In this document: positions 51,801-64,000 of the stretch, piece after piece
Numbering within the stretch: the first letter of the stretch is position 1
Layout: each line of letters opens with the position of its first letter
Position numbers and translations under genes: made by a program
Notes under the pieces: generated by a model
The model's input: only the letters and a program-made list of their open reading frames with translations
What the model was told of the DNA's origin: nothing
Databases searched by the model: none
Origin: Patagioenas fasciata
Lineage: Eukaryota; Chordata; Aves; Columbiformes; Columbidae
Assembly (NCBI RefSeq): GCF_037038585.1
Contig: NC_092520.1
Location: 122,668,001-122,732,000 of the forward strand
Reading direction: 5' to 3'
Length of the DNA: 64,000 bases

Positions 51801-54800
51801 TCATACGAGAGATGCTCCACTCCCTTAATCATCTTAGTTGCCCTGCACTGGACTCTCTCCAGCAGTTCCCTGTGCTGCTTGAACTGAGGGGCCCAGAACT
51901 GGACACAATATTCCAGATGTGGTCTCATCAGGGCAGAGTAGAGGGGGAGGAGAACCTCTCTCAACCTACTAACCACCCCCTTTCTTATACACCCTAGGAT
52001 GCCATTGGCCTTCCTAGCTACAAGGGCACAGTGCTGGCTCATGGTCATTCTACTGTCCACCAGGAGCGCCCAGGTCCATTTCTCCTATACTGGTCACTAA
52101 CAGCTCATTCCCCAACTTATACTGGAACCTGGGGTTGTTCCTACCCAAATGCAAGACTCTACAATTTTCCCTTGTTATATTTCATTAAATTTTTCCCTGC
52201 CCAACTCTCCAGCCTGTCCAGGTCTTGCCGGATGGCAGCACAGCCTTCTGGTGTGTCAGCCACTCCTCCCAGCTTGGTGTCATCAGCAAACTTGCTAACA
52301 GTGCACTCTGTTCCCTCATCCAAGTAGTTGATGAATATATTGAAAAATACTGGCCCCAGTACTGACCCTTGAGGCACACCACTAGATACAGGCCTCCAGC
52401 TGGACTTCACCCCACTGACCACAGCTCTCTGGCTTCTTTCCTTCAGCCATTTCGCAGTCCACCTCACTACCCCATCATCCAGATCGCACTCCCTCAGTTT
52501 AGCTGTGAGGATGCTGTGGGAGACTGTGTCAAATGCTTTACTGAAGTCAAGGTAGACCACATCCACTGTTCTGCCATCATCTATCCACCTTGTTATGTCT
52601 TCATAGAAGGCTATGAGGTTGGTTAAGCACGACTTCCCTTTAGTGAAGCCATATTGACTGCCTGTAATGACACTCTTATCCTTGATATGCCTTGAGATGG
52701 CATCAAGGATATGTTGTTCCATCACTTTCCTAGGGATGGAGGTGAGGCTGTGTTTGAGACTATAAAGTTTCAATCTATGGAGGTACCACAGATTTACAAC
52801 AGGAGGGAGGCTGAGAAGTAGAGGGAAAAGTGGGGCTAGAAAAATCAGCTGCAGCATGGTTGTGCCATGGAGAGATAGCAGAGGCACAAGGGAAGGTGAT
52901 CAGAGAGCTTCCCCAAGGACTTCTGGAAAAGTACTCTTACAAATGGGATTGGAAAGATGGGAGAAAATCAAGGGAAATAGTTTTGCAAAGTCCCAAGGCC
53001 CTCGAGAGAGCAAGGACAGAGGAAGAGCCCCCTTGGGCTGTGGCAAGGGGCAGTCCTGAGGGTACTCTGGGGAACATGCTCCCCTACGCTGCCAGCCTTT
53101 GGCGTGCTGGCTCTTTTCAATGAGGGACCTGCAGCTCCTTAGCCTTACAGACAGAAATTATGATTTAGACCATCAAATACAAAGCTATAATTCTGCATAC
53201 ATATTGACTAGCTGATCTCTCTCTCTGCCTCTTTGTGTGTGTGTCTCCCTCTCTGCCTCTTTGTCTCTCTCTGTGTCCTCTTCTTTTCTCTCATCCAACT
53301 ACTTCCTTTTAAATTTTGTGAGTATAAAATGTAACTGTTGAATTGTAGTCAGTGGATTTGGTAGACCACAAGCAATGAAATCTCCAAAAACGGACTCTAC
53401 CTTGGTGGTTTGCCTAATTCACTCCAGAGCTGAGGAGCTAGGAGCACAGCTGGGTGGCCCCAGGTACTGCTAGCAGGAGAAAATATTTCTGCATGTTCTC
53501 AGCTTACCTGTGCACGAGGTATTGCAACACCTCTTATTATGTACTTGTGAAGCATGAATGCTGAAAAGCTTACCTCATTAGGATACGTGTCCCATTACCA
53601 TTTTTGCATTTGTAAACACATCTCAGGTTGGCTTCAGGTATGCACCCAGTTCCTGTTAATGTCAAGAGCTGCTCTGAGAAGGGAGGGGGAGGAGGAAACT
53701 GGAATCTTTGGCAGTTTTCTTTTATAATGCTTTGCTTTAGAACAAGTTTTTTAAAAAATCTATGTCAACATTGAAATGAAAAGTCAGTCAAAAAAGAAAA
53801 GGTCCAGTGGGGACTTGAAGGCATTCATACTTGACTTTGTTTTTCAGTAATGAAAGCTCTACTGTATTTTATCAGCTAGAGTTTTCTGTACCACCATCCA
53901 CGGAAGGGTTTATGGAAAACACAATGAACCCAGATTTTATAAAGAATGTTTTACTTCAAAGTATTTATGATGAAGATGATACTTTTAATCCTGGGACATC
54001 TGAATGTAACAGATTAAAGATTGACCTGACTTCTCTCACATTAACATGTAAGTGCTGTACATTAGAAGGACTGTTTCTTTACAAAGAGCAAAAGAATGTG
54101 CTTGAAGGAGTGAAATCTTTCTGGAAAGATGTTGAGATTTGTTAGTAAATATATTTTGCACAACAGTATCAAGAAAATTGTAAAATATTTGTTTTTCAGG
54201 AAAGTCTTGCTATGTTTAACTTATAACCTGGGATTCACTAGTCCTCTGATGAGAAAAGTGAATAGTAAGGAGACTGGTTAGCTGCAGATTCCAACTAATC
54301 TTTTCAGATCTCCTCTTGCATTTTATGTCTACAAAGAAGATCTCCTCATATATATATATATTTATATGTATGTACCATAATAGGGAACCAAATAATTAAA
54401 AATGTTTCTCCTTATTTTATATTCATATTTGAGTGCTTATAAAACAAATTTTAATCCAAGTAAAACAGGATAAGTAATTTGAGAGTGAATTTCTGACTTC
54501 TTTTTTTTTCAGTCAAGAATGAAAAAGCCTCCTGATTTTTGTCTCTTCAGAGTATTTTTTTTAAGATTTATTATGCATAGGAGACATCTTTTAAAGGAGC
54601 TAAACATTCATTCTTCCAGGTTTTCTAGGTAGTGGTTCCAATGACTACCAGTGACAAGGTAGTGACTCTAATGCAATTAGATTTGTCTTGTATAAAAGTT
54701 CTTTGTCAGTATAAAAGTTCAATGAGCCTTGCAGCTTTACTGAGAACAACACATGGAGCTGCTTCCCCCCGACTCAACTTACTGAGCCACACCTCTGTGC

Positions 54801-55066
54801 TTTCAGAATAATTCTAGGCTAACACGTCACCATACTGGGTGAACCAGTAAGGTCTGCAATTAACTCATATTGATTTTTCTTGATACTCATATCAAGGCAG
54901 CAACAAGTCATGAGTTCCAATTCTCAGTGTAATTTTTTTTCCTTAGATATTGACAGGGTTCATAGAAAATGCAGAGTAAAAGTGTCAGGAAAGAATATGC
55001 TGAAATATCTAACTGAAGTGTAATTTTAATGTTAATAATATATTGTTTTATCTTCCAGCGAAATGA
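45819..55066 (+). CDS. C3orf52: C3orf52 orthologue (TTMP, TPA-induced transmembrane protein)
   Basis: Small single-pass type II membrane protein with one extracellular SEA-like domain; the human protein was named for phorbol-ester induction, and its gene is linked to hereditary hypotrichosis through a partnership with lipase H. Exons: 45819-45986, 48909-49032, 49589-49722, 50572-50642, 53848-54047, 55059-55066, all GT-AG and in phase. Recognisable shared segments with the human protein include CKLWM before the anchor, YTDED after it, [13 protein letters not shown], and DLTSLTL near the end. From ATG 45819 it has 234 residues; from ATG 45876 it has 215, nearly the human 217, and the second start aligns better with the human N-terminus. 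The last exon gives only Ser-Lys-stop; reading through into the intron instead gives a tail to 54145. Its neighbours are two TTSP genes whose anchor and SEA exons it resembles. Confidence 0.93.
48909..49032 (+). other. C3orf52: C3orf52 membrane-anchor exon
   Basis: It encodes FWKCKLWM followed by about 20 hydrophobic residues ([20 protein letters not shown]). Phase 0 in and phase 1 out, as in the membrane exon of the upstream protease gene, which also has an FW-basic motif just before the anchor. Confidence 0.9.
50005..50060 (-). repeat. Degenerate CR1 3'-end fragment
   Basis: The text AATAGAATAATTTAGGTTAG, followed by GGGACTTGTGAAAATCACC, resembles a reverse-oriented CR1 3' end (AGAATCATTTAGGTTGGAAGAGACC type). 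Short and diverged. Confidence 0.5.
51411..52748 (-). repeat. CR1 LINE with ORF2 reverse-transcriptase part and 3' end
   Basis: Largest CR1 copy in the window, about 1.3 kb, minus strand, in the fourth intron of C3orf52. It starts at 51411 with the 3' end (CACAGAATCACAGAATGTCA) and runs back into the ORF2 C-terminus. An open frame covering the thumb side of the reverse transcriptase has [18 protein letters not shown] and FADDTKLGG motifs. The CR1 match fades near 52748, after [12 protein letters not shown], the usual 5' truncation. The reading frame is broken between the RT part and the C-terminal part (frames 52159-52887 and 51749-52060), so it is not an active element. Confidence 0.95.
53216..53278. 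repeat. TC/TG-rich simple repeat
   Basis: CTCTCTCTGCCTCTTTGTG-type units repeated about three times, in the fourth intron of C3orf52. Confidence 0.75.
54349..54366. repeat. (TA)n microsatellite
   Basis: Nine or so TA steps in the last intron of C3orf52. Confidence 0.75.
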
Positions 55067-58000
55067 TGAAAAGACTCCTGATCTTCATCAACACCTAGAA
55101 GAGATGGGTTTCTCCTATTAGTAATCCCAGCGTAGGGGACTATTCATTAGGCAGAAACAGTTCTAAAGATGCCCTGTAAATATTGTCTGTCATTATTGTA
55201 AATGGAAAATATGGTATATTTGTAACAGTGTTATACTCTTATAACACCTCTACCTCCTTCTTTATTTTTGTCCTAATATCTCAATAACCCATTTCACTTC
55301 TGTGAAAATCATGTGTCTTGTCTGATGCACGCCCTGTTGACTTTGAAACCTCTGCTTTGTCTTGCCTTATGACTAAATCTGGACTCCCTGCATGAACTTT
55401 AAAAGCAGTCTTGCACATGGCTCCTTTATTTTCTCATCTTATCCAAAATTATCTGCACAGCTTTGTTCTCAATGCTCGCTTCCACCCATGCTTATGTGTG
55501 TTACTTCTTTCTCTGCTAACTTCATATGCCATGATTCCCCATTGTCCTTTCCTCATAAAACAGCCTGAAAACTTATATATCCTCGCTATTTTCTGGAATT
55601 ATGTGTAAGACCTTTACACTAGCTTCTTAAGTGAACTTCAATTCTCATGATTCCGTTGTTCATCCTGCAGTTTTCTGAGATAAGGTGGATAATGTAAAAG
55701 AGAAACAAAGGAAAAAATGTTGGGAAGAAACATATTTTGTTCACTAAATGCACCTGAATGCCACAGGATTTTTTCAAGGGTCAGACTAGTTGTGTGCTTT
55801 AATAATTAACTACTGTTACTAGTGAATAGACAACCATTTGACTGATATTTGTAATTCAAAGAGAAGCCAGTCTATAACCTTAATTGTAGTCCCTGTCCAA
55901 GCAGTGGGAGTAAAAATGAACGGATGCGAGATATTTGCCTTAATAAGGCAGAAAATAGTTGTTCTTGTTGACAAGAGATCAGATGAGATGGACCAATGCC
56001 AAGAGAAAGGTGCTGAAACAGACCAAGTGGGCCAACGCAGTATATGAGTTATAACTAGTAACTGGCTATAACATGAAAATTAAAAACTAAGCATTAACTC
56101 TGTGGAACGGAATAGATTCACTAGCATGTTAGTGAAGTATAGCAGCTTCTCATTTGTTTATATCCAGTGTAAATGTTAATATTGTTGGATAGACAAGTTT
56201 ATTTTTAGAAACCTTTTGTAATGTGAAAAATATCTTATTAGAAACTGTGTTTCTCTTTTTCTAATATTACTGGTTTATTTAAGGTGTAATCTGACAACTT
56301 TACTATGCATTAAATTATTTTTTTTTTAGTCTTGGAGTGATTGTTTTCATTCTTCAGCAGCTCCAGTCTTTCAGCTGTTTGAATTGGAAAATAACCATCA
56401 AAATTCTAAATCCTGAGAGGTGTATGAAGTGTCTGTCTCACAGAGCTGTACACTCAAACCCCTATTTGTTGTTACTTGAGTTTTAACTGAGCTTGGGAAA
56501 CAGCCCGGACCAAATTTGTCATTCACATGATTCTCACATTTGTGATTTTTGATTTGTAAGATTGACTGTAAGGACCATAATTTCTTTTGATGTAATATTC
56601 TGTGCAATATACAACTAGAAGTTACATTCCTTCTCATTCTTACCCTGGAAAAGGACAAAATTAATGGTTTGTATGGTTTGTCCCAAAAGCAGCAGATTAT
56701 GAAGATACCAGCAGCAAAGAAATAATTTGCCTTTGAGATGCTGTTTCATGTTTTTGCTCTTACTAAGATGAATGACCTAGCCCTTGAACACTTCTTTATC
56801 TTCATTCCCTTTCTACAAACTGAAAAATAATACAATTATTATGGTTCTTTATGGTGATACCCCTATGTACCCAAGGACCCGACAGAAAAAAAAAGGATCC
56901 CAGCATTCTGGTTTTTTGTTTGGTTGGTTGGTTGTTTGGTTTTTTGTGTCTGCTTGTTTTTTTGTTGGTTTTTTTTTTTTTCCCAGCCATTCTCATCTAT
57001 CTCAGTACCTTTACTCCAGCAATTCACAGGAAAGAAGGAGATGGAGTTGTAGCAAGATGTGATATTCAACAGAAAATGTCCGACTTTACAGTCTACCTCC
57101 AGTCAAGCTTTGAATTCTTATTGAAGGAAATATCAAAAAATAACAAAAAAAAACCTGGTTTCTGGGTTTATATCTTTGAGGTAAATTGATCATGCAAAAG
57201 AAAATAACCAAGTGAATTAATTATGATCATCCATTAGAAACAGAGCAGTGTGAAAACACATTATTTCATCAAGTTAGCTATTTTGTGTGAATGCTTAATG
57301 TTAATTTTTATAGAAGGACTGTGCGCAATACTTTAATGACTGAAGCGACTGCGACACTGCTAAAAAGGAAGCGAAAAGACAGTTCTGGTAATTCAGCTTG
57401 TGGAGTGTACAACCAGCCTTTTAAAATCCCATGGCAGACAGTCATCTGTGTAGCCACAGCAGCTGTTACAGATTTCTGGCAGATGCCTTCACCACAGCAG
57501 TACCTGCAGGGTGCTGCCTGCACTGTGCTGGCAGTGTTTCTGTCCACTGCTGTGTGGAACCACTCACCCATGGGACTGAACCCGGCACTGAAACTGCAGG
57601 TGGGAATGCAAAGGTTCTATGCTATAACGCCAGGGCTGCAGCCAGCAATCACATGCAAAGGAAGATTTTAAATCAGGAAAACTGTTCAGTATTTTCTTAC
57701 AAATCGTTTTATTACAAAAGTGGAGGGAGTAAAGAAAATATGCTCAAGAAAGAACACAGGCATGTAATCACTTTATGACCTCCACTGAACAGTTGAATAA
57801 CTGGTTTCAGTCCTGTGCGCATGTCCAGGAATGCTGCTTGCAGAGGGGTGATGGGCTACAGGGAAATTATCTTCTGGCATTGGAGAGACAAACCTGAGAC
57901 TCCAGATGGATTGAGATTGAAGTTTTCTGTCATGGAGACAACACCTGAGAATTTCCTACTAGAGGTGTGTAGTTATTGCCTGTGCAGCGTCAGGTTTCAT

Positions 58001-61000
58001 AGACTTCCAACTGTCTGCAATTTTTGTTTTGCATGCAGTTTGTTGCTTTTTTATTTAATTCAAATTTCCTTAAGAATTCAGTCTAAGATAAGTAGCATTA
58101 CATTAAAGCAGGGATCAATTTGAGAAACAAGTTTTTTGTCAGAATTGTGCATTGTATAATGGCATATATCAAGCAAGACAGAAAATTTTGGAAAAGATTA
58201 AGTGTACCTAACACTGGGTTTATGCTTTCATTTGAAAAAAAACAAAACACTACTCCCCACAACAAATGAACAATAATCCCAACAACAAAGGGTGTTTTTA
58301 TTGCATTTTTGAGATTTCTATCAGTAGTTCTTTAAGACTTCTTTTTTTTAAAAAGTACCATAGAAGTCCAGAAAAATGTGCAGCCTCAGTTGCTTCTGGT
58401 AATGAAACACCTAATGCTCTATAGAGAAAGTCTTACAATGGCAGTTGCTACTGATTCCTCTTTAACTGTCAAGTCCTATACTCTGTCCATGTCTCTTTCT
58501 GTGTTCATCTTTTCATGGACAGGTAGATGTGTCCTAATGAGTAAGCTCAGTAACATGAGGGAGGTGTTTGAAGACCTGACAGCAGAGGAAGGATGGTGAG
58601 CAAGGCCACATACTGCTGGCTTAAACATTCAAACAAAAAAGTACCTTAGGAGCAGAAAGTGTCCTGGTCTAGGTTATCAGGACATAATCATATTCACTGT
58701 GCTCTTCAGTACTGGCAATATTTTCCTTCCTCTTGGGCACATTGACAAGTGCGTATTCTGTCTGGTTATTTGTTTTAATCACAGAGGCTTCATGTTTTAC
58801 ATCATGGCTGACAGTCGAGTACCACAGTTCACTGGAATTCATAGAATCTCTTTTGGCAATGTGTTCCTGAGTGGGGGAGAGAAAGAGAGAGAGAAACTTG
58901 CAATGTGAAGAAATCTGGTATAGCCTGTGTGCTCATGCAGTGGTGTTGACCAATGCATCAGGTACTGAAAATAGCTTGTAAATCCAGAGTCATTTTCCTA
59001 CTGTACAGGCCGTGGATGGACACCAGGTGCACCAAACAACAAGTGTGGGTGGAGAGTGAAGGCCTGACTCTTGTTCTGAGGTTGATAGCACTTAGTAGTA
59101 GGTTAGGTAATAAAAAGCTCATCACCACACACACGAGGGAACACAGTGGCAGGTGGGAGAACCCAAATCATCCCCTGCCCTGGGTCCTCCCAGAGCTGTC
59201 TCAGGAGATCCATCATCCTGGTGGTCCCAGGGTGACATCAACCCAATGAGCAAACAGGAACAGCTCTCAAGATCACCTTAAGATGGGGGGTAAGGGGATG
59301 TTACTAAAGGTATGGGACATATTATTGATGCAAGTGAGGGGAGAACATTTAGTATTTACACAAGACTTATTATTATGGGAGGAACTAAAGGGAGGGATCG
59401 GGATGATCTGAAGAGCAAAAGGCATGAGAAAGTAGGGGGATAAAGGGAGTTCCAGGGGAGTCATGGCCAGCTGTCATAGAGACTGTAGGGCCTGGGAGTT
59501 GACTCAGACCCCAAATGTGCATGTGTGTCTGTGCAGGAGACACCCTGTCCTGGAAGGCACCCAGCCTCACGTGAGATGCAGCGATGTCTAACCCCCTCCC
59601 TGGTCATCCTTGTCTAATGTTCTCCCTGAATACAGAGGGAGGAGAAGGAAGAGGCATTAATGAAGGAGGAGGTAAGATTGTGTGGGAAAATGCCTTCCCA
59701 ACTCTGTTTAGACTTGTCCCTCCTTTTGCCTCTTGAAGGTGTTTGCTAATGGGTTGTGGATGATTGTGCATCTAAATAGCTGGCAGGATGACTCACTAAA
59801 TCTAAAGCGATGATGTCAACTGTTCAAGTACTCAGAGCCAGAAGTTAAAAATTTGTTTGCCCTGATGCTCTTGATTTGAACTTAATGGATAATAAATCCA
59901 ACAAGTATGGGTTTTATAGTGTCATCCTGTATTGCCTGTAGCAGTAGCAGTATTTTAAGTGGGTGCCACCAAGTTCAAGCTGGCATTTGTGGCTACCTTT
60001 CATACTCTGTAAGTGGAACAGAGGTCTCTGCTCCATGGGTTAATAAACCCAAAGGGTTTTCTTTTATTTTTCAAACCCAAAAGTGAGAAAGAGTTGTTAG
60101 AACCTAATTTCTGCCAAATCGTTCTAGGATTTTCACAGTTTATAGAAATAATTTTGTCTGTTTAGATTCTGCTTGGTGGGAAAATTGTCCTGACTTTGAA
60201 GACACTTTACTGGAAATAATCCCTGAGTTTTGATCTGAGGCTTTATACAATTTTGAGATTCAGAAATTCCAGGAGATTTAAGGAACAGAGCAATCAGGGT
60301 GGACTTGCTTAAGAAAAGGAATTCCCTACCTATCTCCAGGGGCGTGGCTCTCTCCTCCCCTAGTCACTATTGCAGAGAATTGGGAGGGCAGCAACATTTC
60401 TCCTAATGAGCCTGTGAAATGAGAACAGGTAGGCTCTTCATTTTCATGGGTGATTGTCTCCAAATCCACTGAGTGAAGCCTGGAGCATTTCTTGTTGCTT
60501 TCAACATACAGAATCACCCAAGACTTGCTCATAGCCACATTTTCCAGAATCCTTCCAGTCTACCAGTTGTGAAAGGCTGTTACCATTGACCTTCCCTTAT
60601 CAGTGGGGAGACTGAAGTGCAGAGGTGGAGTGATTTGTCCCACATGACGACAATGCAGGAGGAGCAAGCATGAAGACTCTTGAGATGTCATTTGACTCTT
60701 TCATTATTCATAGGCCACATTGAATACTCAGAAGGGACGTCTCTCCTGTTGCACTAATAACCCTTCCAGGCCTGTCTTCAAACCACACTCTGGGACTTTT
60801 ACTTGTGACCAAAAACTCCCAAAACTAGACAGCTACTTGGCAGGTTCCCCATTACAGTTCCACCCCCTTATCTTCCCCCACAGTCCACCCCACGCTCACA
60901 TGTGCAAATGATGAGCTCATTTAATCACACCCTTTTCTGTCATCTTGCCCACTTTCTTCAAAATTTTCTGCTAAACACCCACATATCTGTCGAGCACCAA

Positions 61001-64000
61001 CTTTTGTTTTACTGATGTCATCTTGAAAAAACAAACAAACAAACAAACAAACAAATAAAAATTAAAACAAAACATAAACAAACAAAATACCCCAACAGGT
61101 TGGGCTGCTAAATGGCAACGTTTTGTTCTGCGGTACAAAGGGCTTCTGGTGATTGTTTGCCATTGGTGACTCCAGGCAACTTCAGTCACCCTCTGCTAAA
61201 ATGACCAAAGCAGAGGTGCAAACCACAGGTACTCATCTGCTGCCTCTTGGAGCCCAGTGTACTAACACAAATGAGTACAGGAGACAGTGAAGTGCACCTC
61301 TTGAGAAGTGGCTGCTCCTACACCCCTGCCACCCCTTTCCTTCAGGACAATGAGTGTGGGTAGAGGAGCAGGGAACATACCAAGTTATGTAGTCACCTCT
61401 TAAATTACCTTGGAGTGTGTTGCCAGAGCTCCTGAATCTAACCCCAAAGCAGGGAAGTAAGATCGACCGGGCACTGTGTTGACCACGCTAGTCTTTCCTG
61501 CGTGTCCTCTCCTGCAGTGCAACCATTTGACCCATTCTGGTTTATAAGAAACTAAATGTTCAGTCTGACAGTGCATATTCTGAGACTTTTCTTCCTCCTT
61601 CTAGAGTAAGTGGAACGGGAAACCTTATCTGTTCCAACAGACACTTGGTCTTTCTCTGAGACACCCGTTATGTTTTTTTACAATAGAAAGATTAACCAAA
61701 ACCTTTTAAGACTCCAAGTATTAAATCTCCCTTCGTATTTCAGCTTAAGGCTTCTTTTATTACTAAAGCTTGTTGGCAATAGTCCAGTTAAATGGCTCTA
61801 TGAAAAGATGTGATACTGAAACTTTTTCTGGAAACATGACAGTTTTCATGAAACTGTAGGTAAGAGAGGTTATGCTGGCTTCCAGAAAGCTGAGGGGAGA
61901 AGGAGAGAGAAGGACCCCCCCGAGCCATAAATTGCCCAGTGCCTGGGGGCGCTCAACTTGGACACGATCATGAGATACAGCCTCCTGAGTTGCCTCATTT
62001 GGGCCAGTGTCACACTCAGCCTCTGAAATGACAGGTGAGTGCTGCAGTCTGTTTGGCCACTGGCCGCCCAAGAGTGGGGCTGTGTATCATTGTTATAGTT
62101 TGTGTACACACATTTATTTGATACATGGGGCTTAAACTGATGTTTTTCTGCATCCCAATCAAATAACCTGATTATGAGGTTTTCTCTATCCTGTGGGAAT
62201 GTGATGGGCACCTCTCTTTTTGACACATGGATGTTTTGGACTCAATTTCCACGGAGAGCAGCAAAAACATTCACTTCAGTCATTACCTTGATGGTACTTG
62301 GTGGATTGCTGTCGGTCTGTGCTGGAGGAAGAGGAAGAAATCATGTGATTGTCATTGTTTTGTGCAGCCATAGGACACAAGGACTTTCTGCAGCACAGGA
62401 TTTACTAAGACTTAGCTACAGCATGAGCACAAGCTGCGCAAAAGCACGAGCTAGTGTGAGATTAATCGGGGAAAGGGTTGAATCTCTGAGGGCTAAATAA
62501 ATCTGATGGCTTTTGAAGATTTATCTTTTCTCTAGTTTAACACAGACTTATGTCACAAAGCACTGCTCATCGACCTTGATAAAATCTAGATGTGCAGCCT
62601 TGTTTTGTTTTGTTTGTTTGTTTGTTTTGGGTTTTTGTTTGTTTGTTTTGTGGGTTTTGTCTTGTCTTTTTTTTTTTTTTAACTTAACTGAAATCAGTTT
62701 TATGTGTGTCTCTTAAAAGTGGCTGTTCTTGTTTGCTTGGTCTCTGACTTTATTTCAGCTTTGTGGCTAATGCAGCCTTAATTCTGACTGGGATTGCTGG
62801 CATTGGAGTGCAGAGGCATGACGTGTCACATGCCCAGTGTGCGCTGGGTGTTTGTGCACTTGGATTGGGTGGGTTTGGGCTTTCCTGGAAATTTCTCTCT
62901 CTGCCCTGTAAGCAACTAAAGGGCAGGAGCTTGTTTGCATCATCTTTTCTCACAGCTTTATTTTTAGCTGCCTAGCTGGTTCTTGTTACGAGGTTGGTTG
63001 AGCTAGTGGTCACTCCTGAAATATTTCAGAGCTGAGCTTTCACTTTTGCCTAAGATAACGGGGGTTTTAAGCATACTTGTTTCACAACCTGACTGAAGGA
63101 AAGACGTCAGTCTTTCAATATTATGTCAAAGCTGCCAAGTTAGACAACTTACAGTATTTTAAAACATGACTGTACTGCCTTGACGCTGACATGAAATCAC
63201 CTATATACAGGACTAAAACAAGCTGTTTCTGCTTAAGCAAATACCACACTTTGTGTAAAAAGTGAAAGTAATAATGCATAATATACCATCCCTACATGAA
63301 TGGCTTTACTCACTGATGGAAAACGTAGCAGTCTGAATTGAAACCAAGACCTTGTGATTCACGTGAACACATGTGATCCTGGCTACTACGTGAGTCTTCC
63401 CCATCTGCATGTTTAATATGCAGAGACTATTTTATTAGCAGAATACCTCATACTCACGTGTGTTTAGAAAAAGTCCCAACCTATACTTGTATATGGGGAA
63501 CGGAGTCTGGCATGTGACTAAATGTGGGGTATGCTGAGCTATAAGTCCCTTCTTCCTACAACCCTCAGCCTCATTTGCTCAGGTGCTGTAACCAATAGAC
63601 TCATGCAGAAGTTTCCCCAGAAAAGTCTGCCCAGCTGGTCATGCAGGCATGAAAGTGCTCTGCAGGGCTGGTGGCACCCACAGATAAAAACAGTAAGTAG
63701 CCACAGCTGGGAGTCAAATCCAGTAGTTACTTTCCTTTGACCTCCCTGTTTTCCTTGCAAGCTCTTGCTAGTCCTGCCTGGTGAATGGAACCCTCTTGCC
63801 CTTTCATCACTTCTCTCTGCCAGGTAACATAGAGCTTTGTCACGGTTACCACACCACTGTGCTGGGTCTTTTGCAGGAGCAGATACCAGGCTCCTCACTT
63901 CACTAAAGGCTACCACATCTGAAGAGAAAACTGAGAGAGAAAAAAAAAAATGCAGGTGCTTGTTTGTAGTACAAGCACTCCATGGACTGGGTGCTCCCCT
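55067..64000. other. Region downstream of C3orf52 without a supported gene
   Basis: I see no exon chain, RNA gene or full repeat element in these 8.9 kb on either strand. Simple repeats: about 56910-56985 (TTTG/GGTT-rich), 61027-61085 (AAAC-rich) and about 62600-62660 (TTTG-rich). Two open stretches are slightly better than background (57291-57671 and 62760-62910) but lack homology I can defend. An ATTAAA at 56309-56314 could be a late polyadenylation signal for C3orf52. GCSAM and SLC9C1, the next human genes as I remember the order, were not recognised here. Confidence 0.5.
61027..61085. repeat. (AAAC)n simple repeat
   Basis: AAAC units in tandem, decaying to AAAT and AAAAC at the 3' side. 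Confidence 0.85.

Larger units (their letters stand above)
49589..54047 (+). other. C3orf52: C3orf52 SEA-like domain exons
   Basis: Exons 49589-49722, 50572-50642 and 53848-54047. The second ends VVYF in phase 2, and the third opens [17 protein letters not shown], which aligns with FSEAESGLRAYYWNMFWAP of the neighbouring protease and with the matriptase SEA turn. No Gly-Ser cleavage pair is present. A sequon NES lies in the turn, and another (NFS) in the first exon. Confidence 0.85.

Noticed and set aside
52159-52887. 242-codon minus-strand open frame as a cellular gene
   Set aside because: It carries reverse-transcriptase motifs (FADD) and is the ORF2 part of a truncated CR1 LINE.
61870-62226. 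118-codon minus-strand frame as an exon of GCSAM or SLC9C1, the next genes in mammals
   Set aside because: No residues in common with either protein as I know them.

Overview
The window is vertebrate nuclear DNA, almost certainly from a bird. It is AT-rich, with long introns and canonical GT-AG splice sites. The only recognisable interspersed repeats are CR1-type LINEs, several of them ending in the avian CR1 3' octamer (ATTCTATG-like). No bacterial, organellar or viral gene and no RNA gene was recognised. I could not narrow the species.

Three related genes lie head-to-tail on the + strand. (1) Positions 1169-16681 hold the 3' two thirds of TMPRSS7 (matriptase-3): the end of CUB1, all of CUB2, three LDL-receptor class A modules and an intact trypsin-like protease. 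Its 5' exons lie before the window. (2) Positions 18255-42092 hold a second, apparently complete type II transmembrane serine protease (TTSP) with the order cytoplasmic tail, membrane anchor, SEA, CUB, CUB, two LDLa, protease. From memory, mammals have no gene here between TMPRSS7 and C3orf52, so this is probably a matriptase/TMPRSS7-like paralogue kept in birds. One splice junction in its CUB1 does not close in frame with the obvious exons. (3) Positions 45819-55066 hold C3orf52 (TTMP), a small single-pass membrane protein with one SEA-like ectodomain.

The most interesting signal comes from comparing genes 2 and 3. Their first five introns have identical phases (0, 1, 0, 2, 1) and fall at equivalent protein positions: cytoplasmic tail | membrane exon | SEA part 1 | SEA part 2 | SEA part 3 | short exon. 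The SEA and membrane segments also share residues. C3orf52/TTMP therefore looks like the anchor-plus-SEA stub of a tandemly duplicated TTSP gene that has lost its CUB, LDLa and protease part. The cluster would be one protease family locus with a non-protease offshoot. All three products are predicted membrane-anchored proteins facing outward.

The remainder is introns and intergenic DNA: CR1 copies at about 12.3, 22.2-22.7, 33.1-33.6 (very decayed), 37.4-37.6, 39.8-40.5, 50.0 and 51.4-52.7 kb, T-rich and TTTG-rich simple repeats, and a three-copy 20-bp minisatellite at 13.77 kb. From 55.1 kb to the end no gene could be supported.
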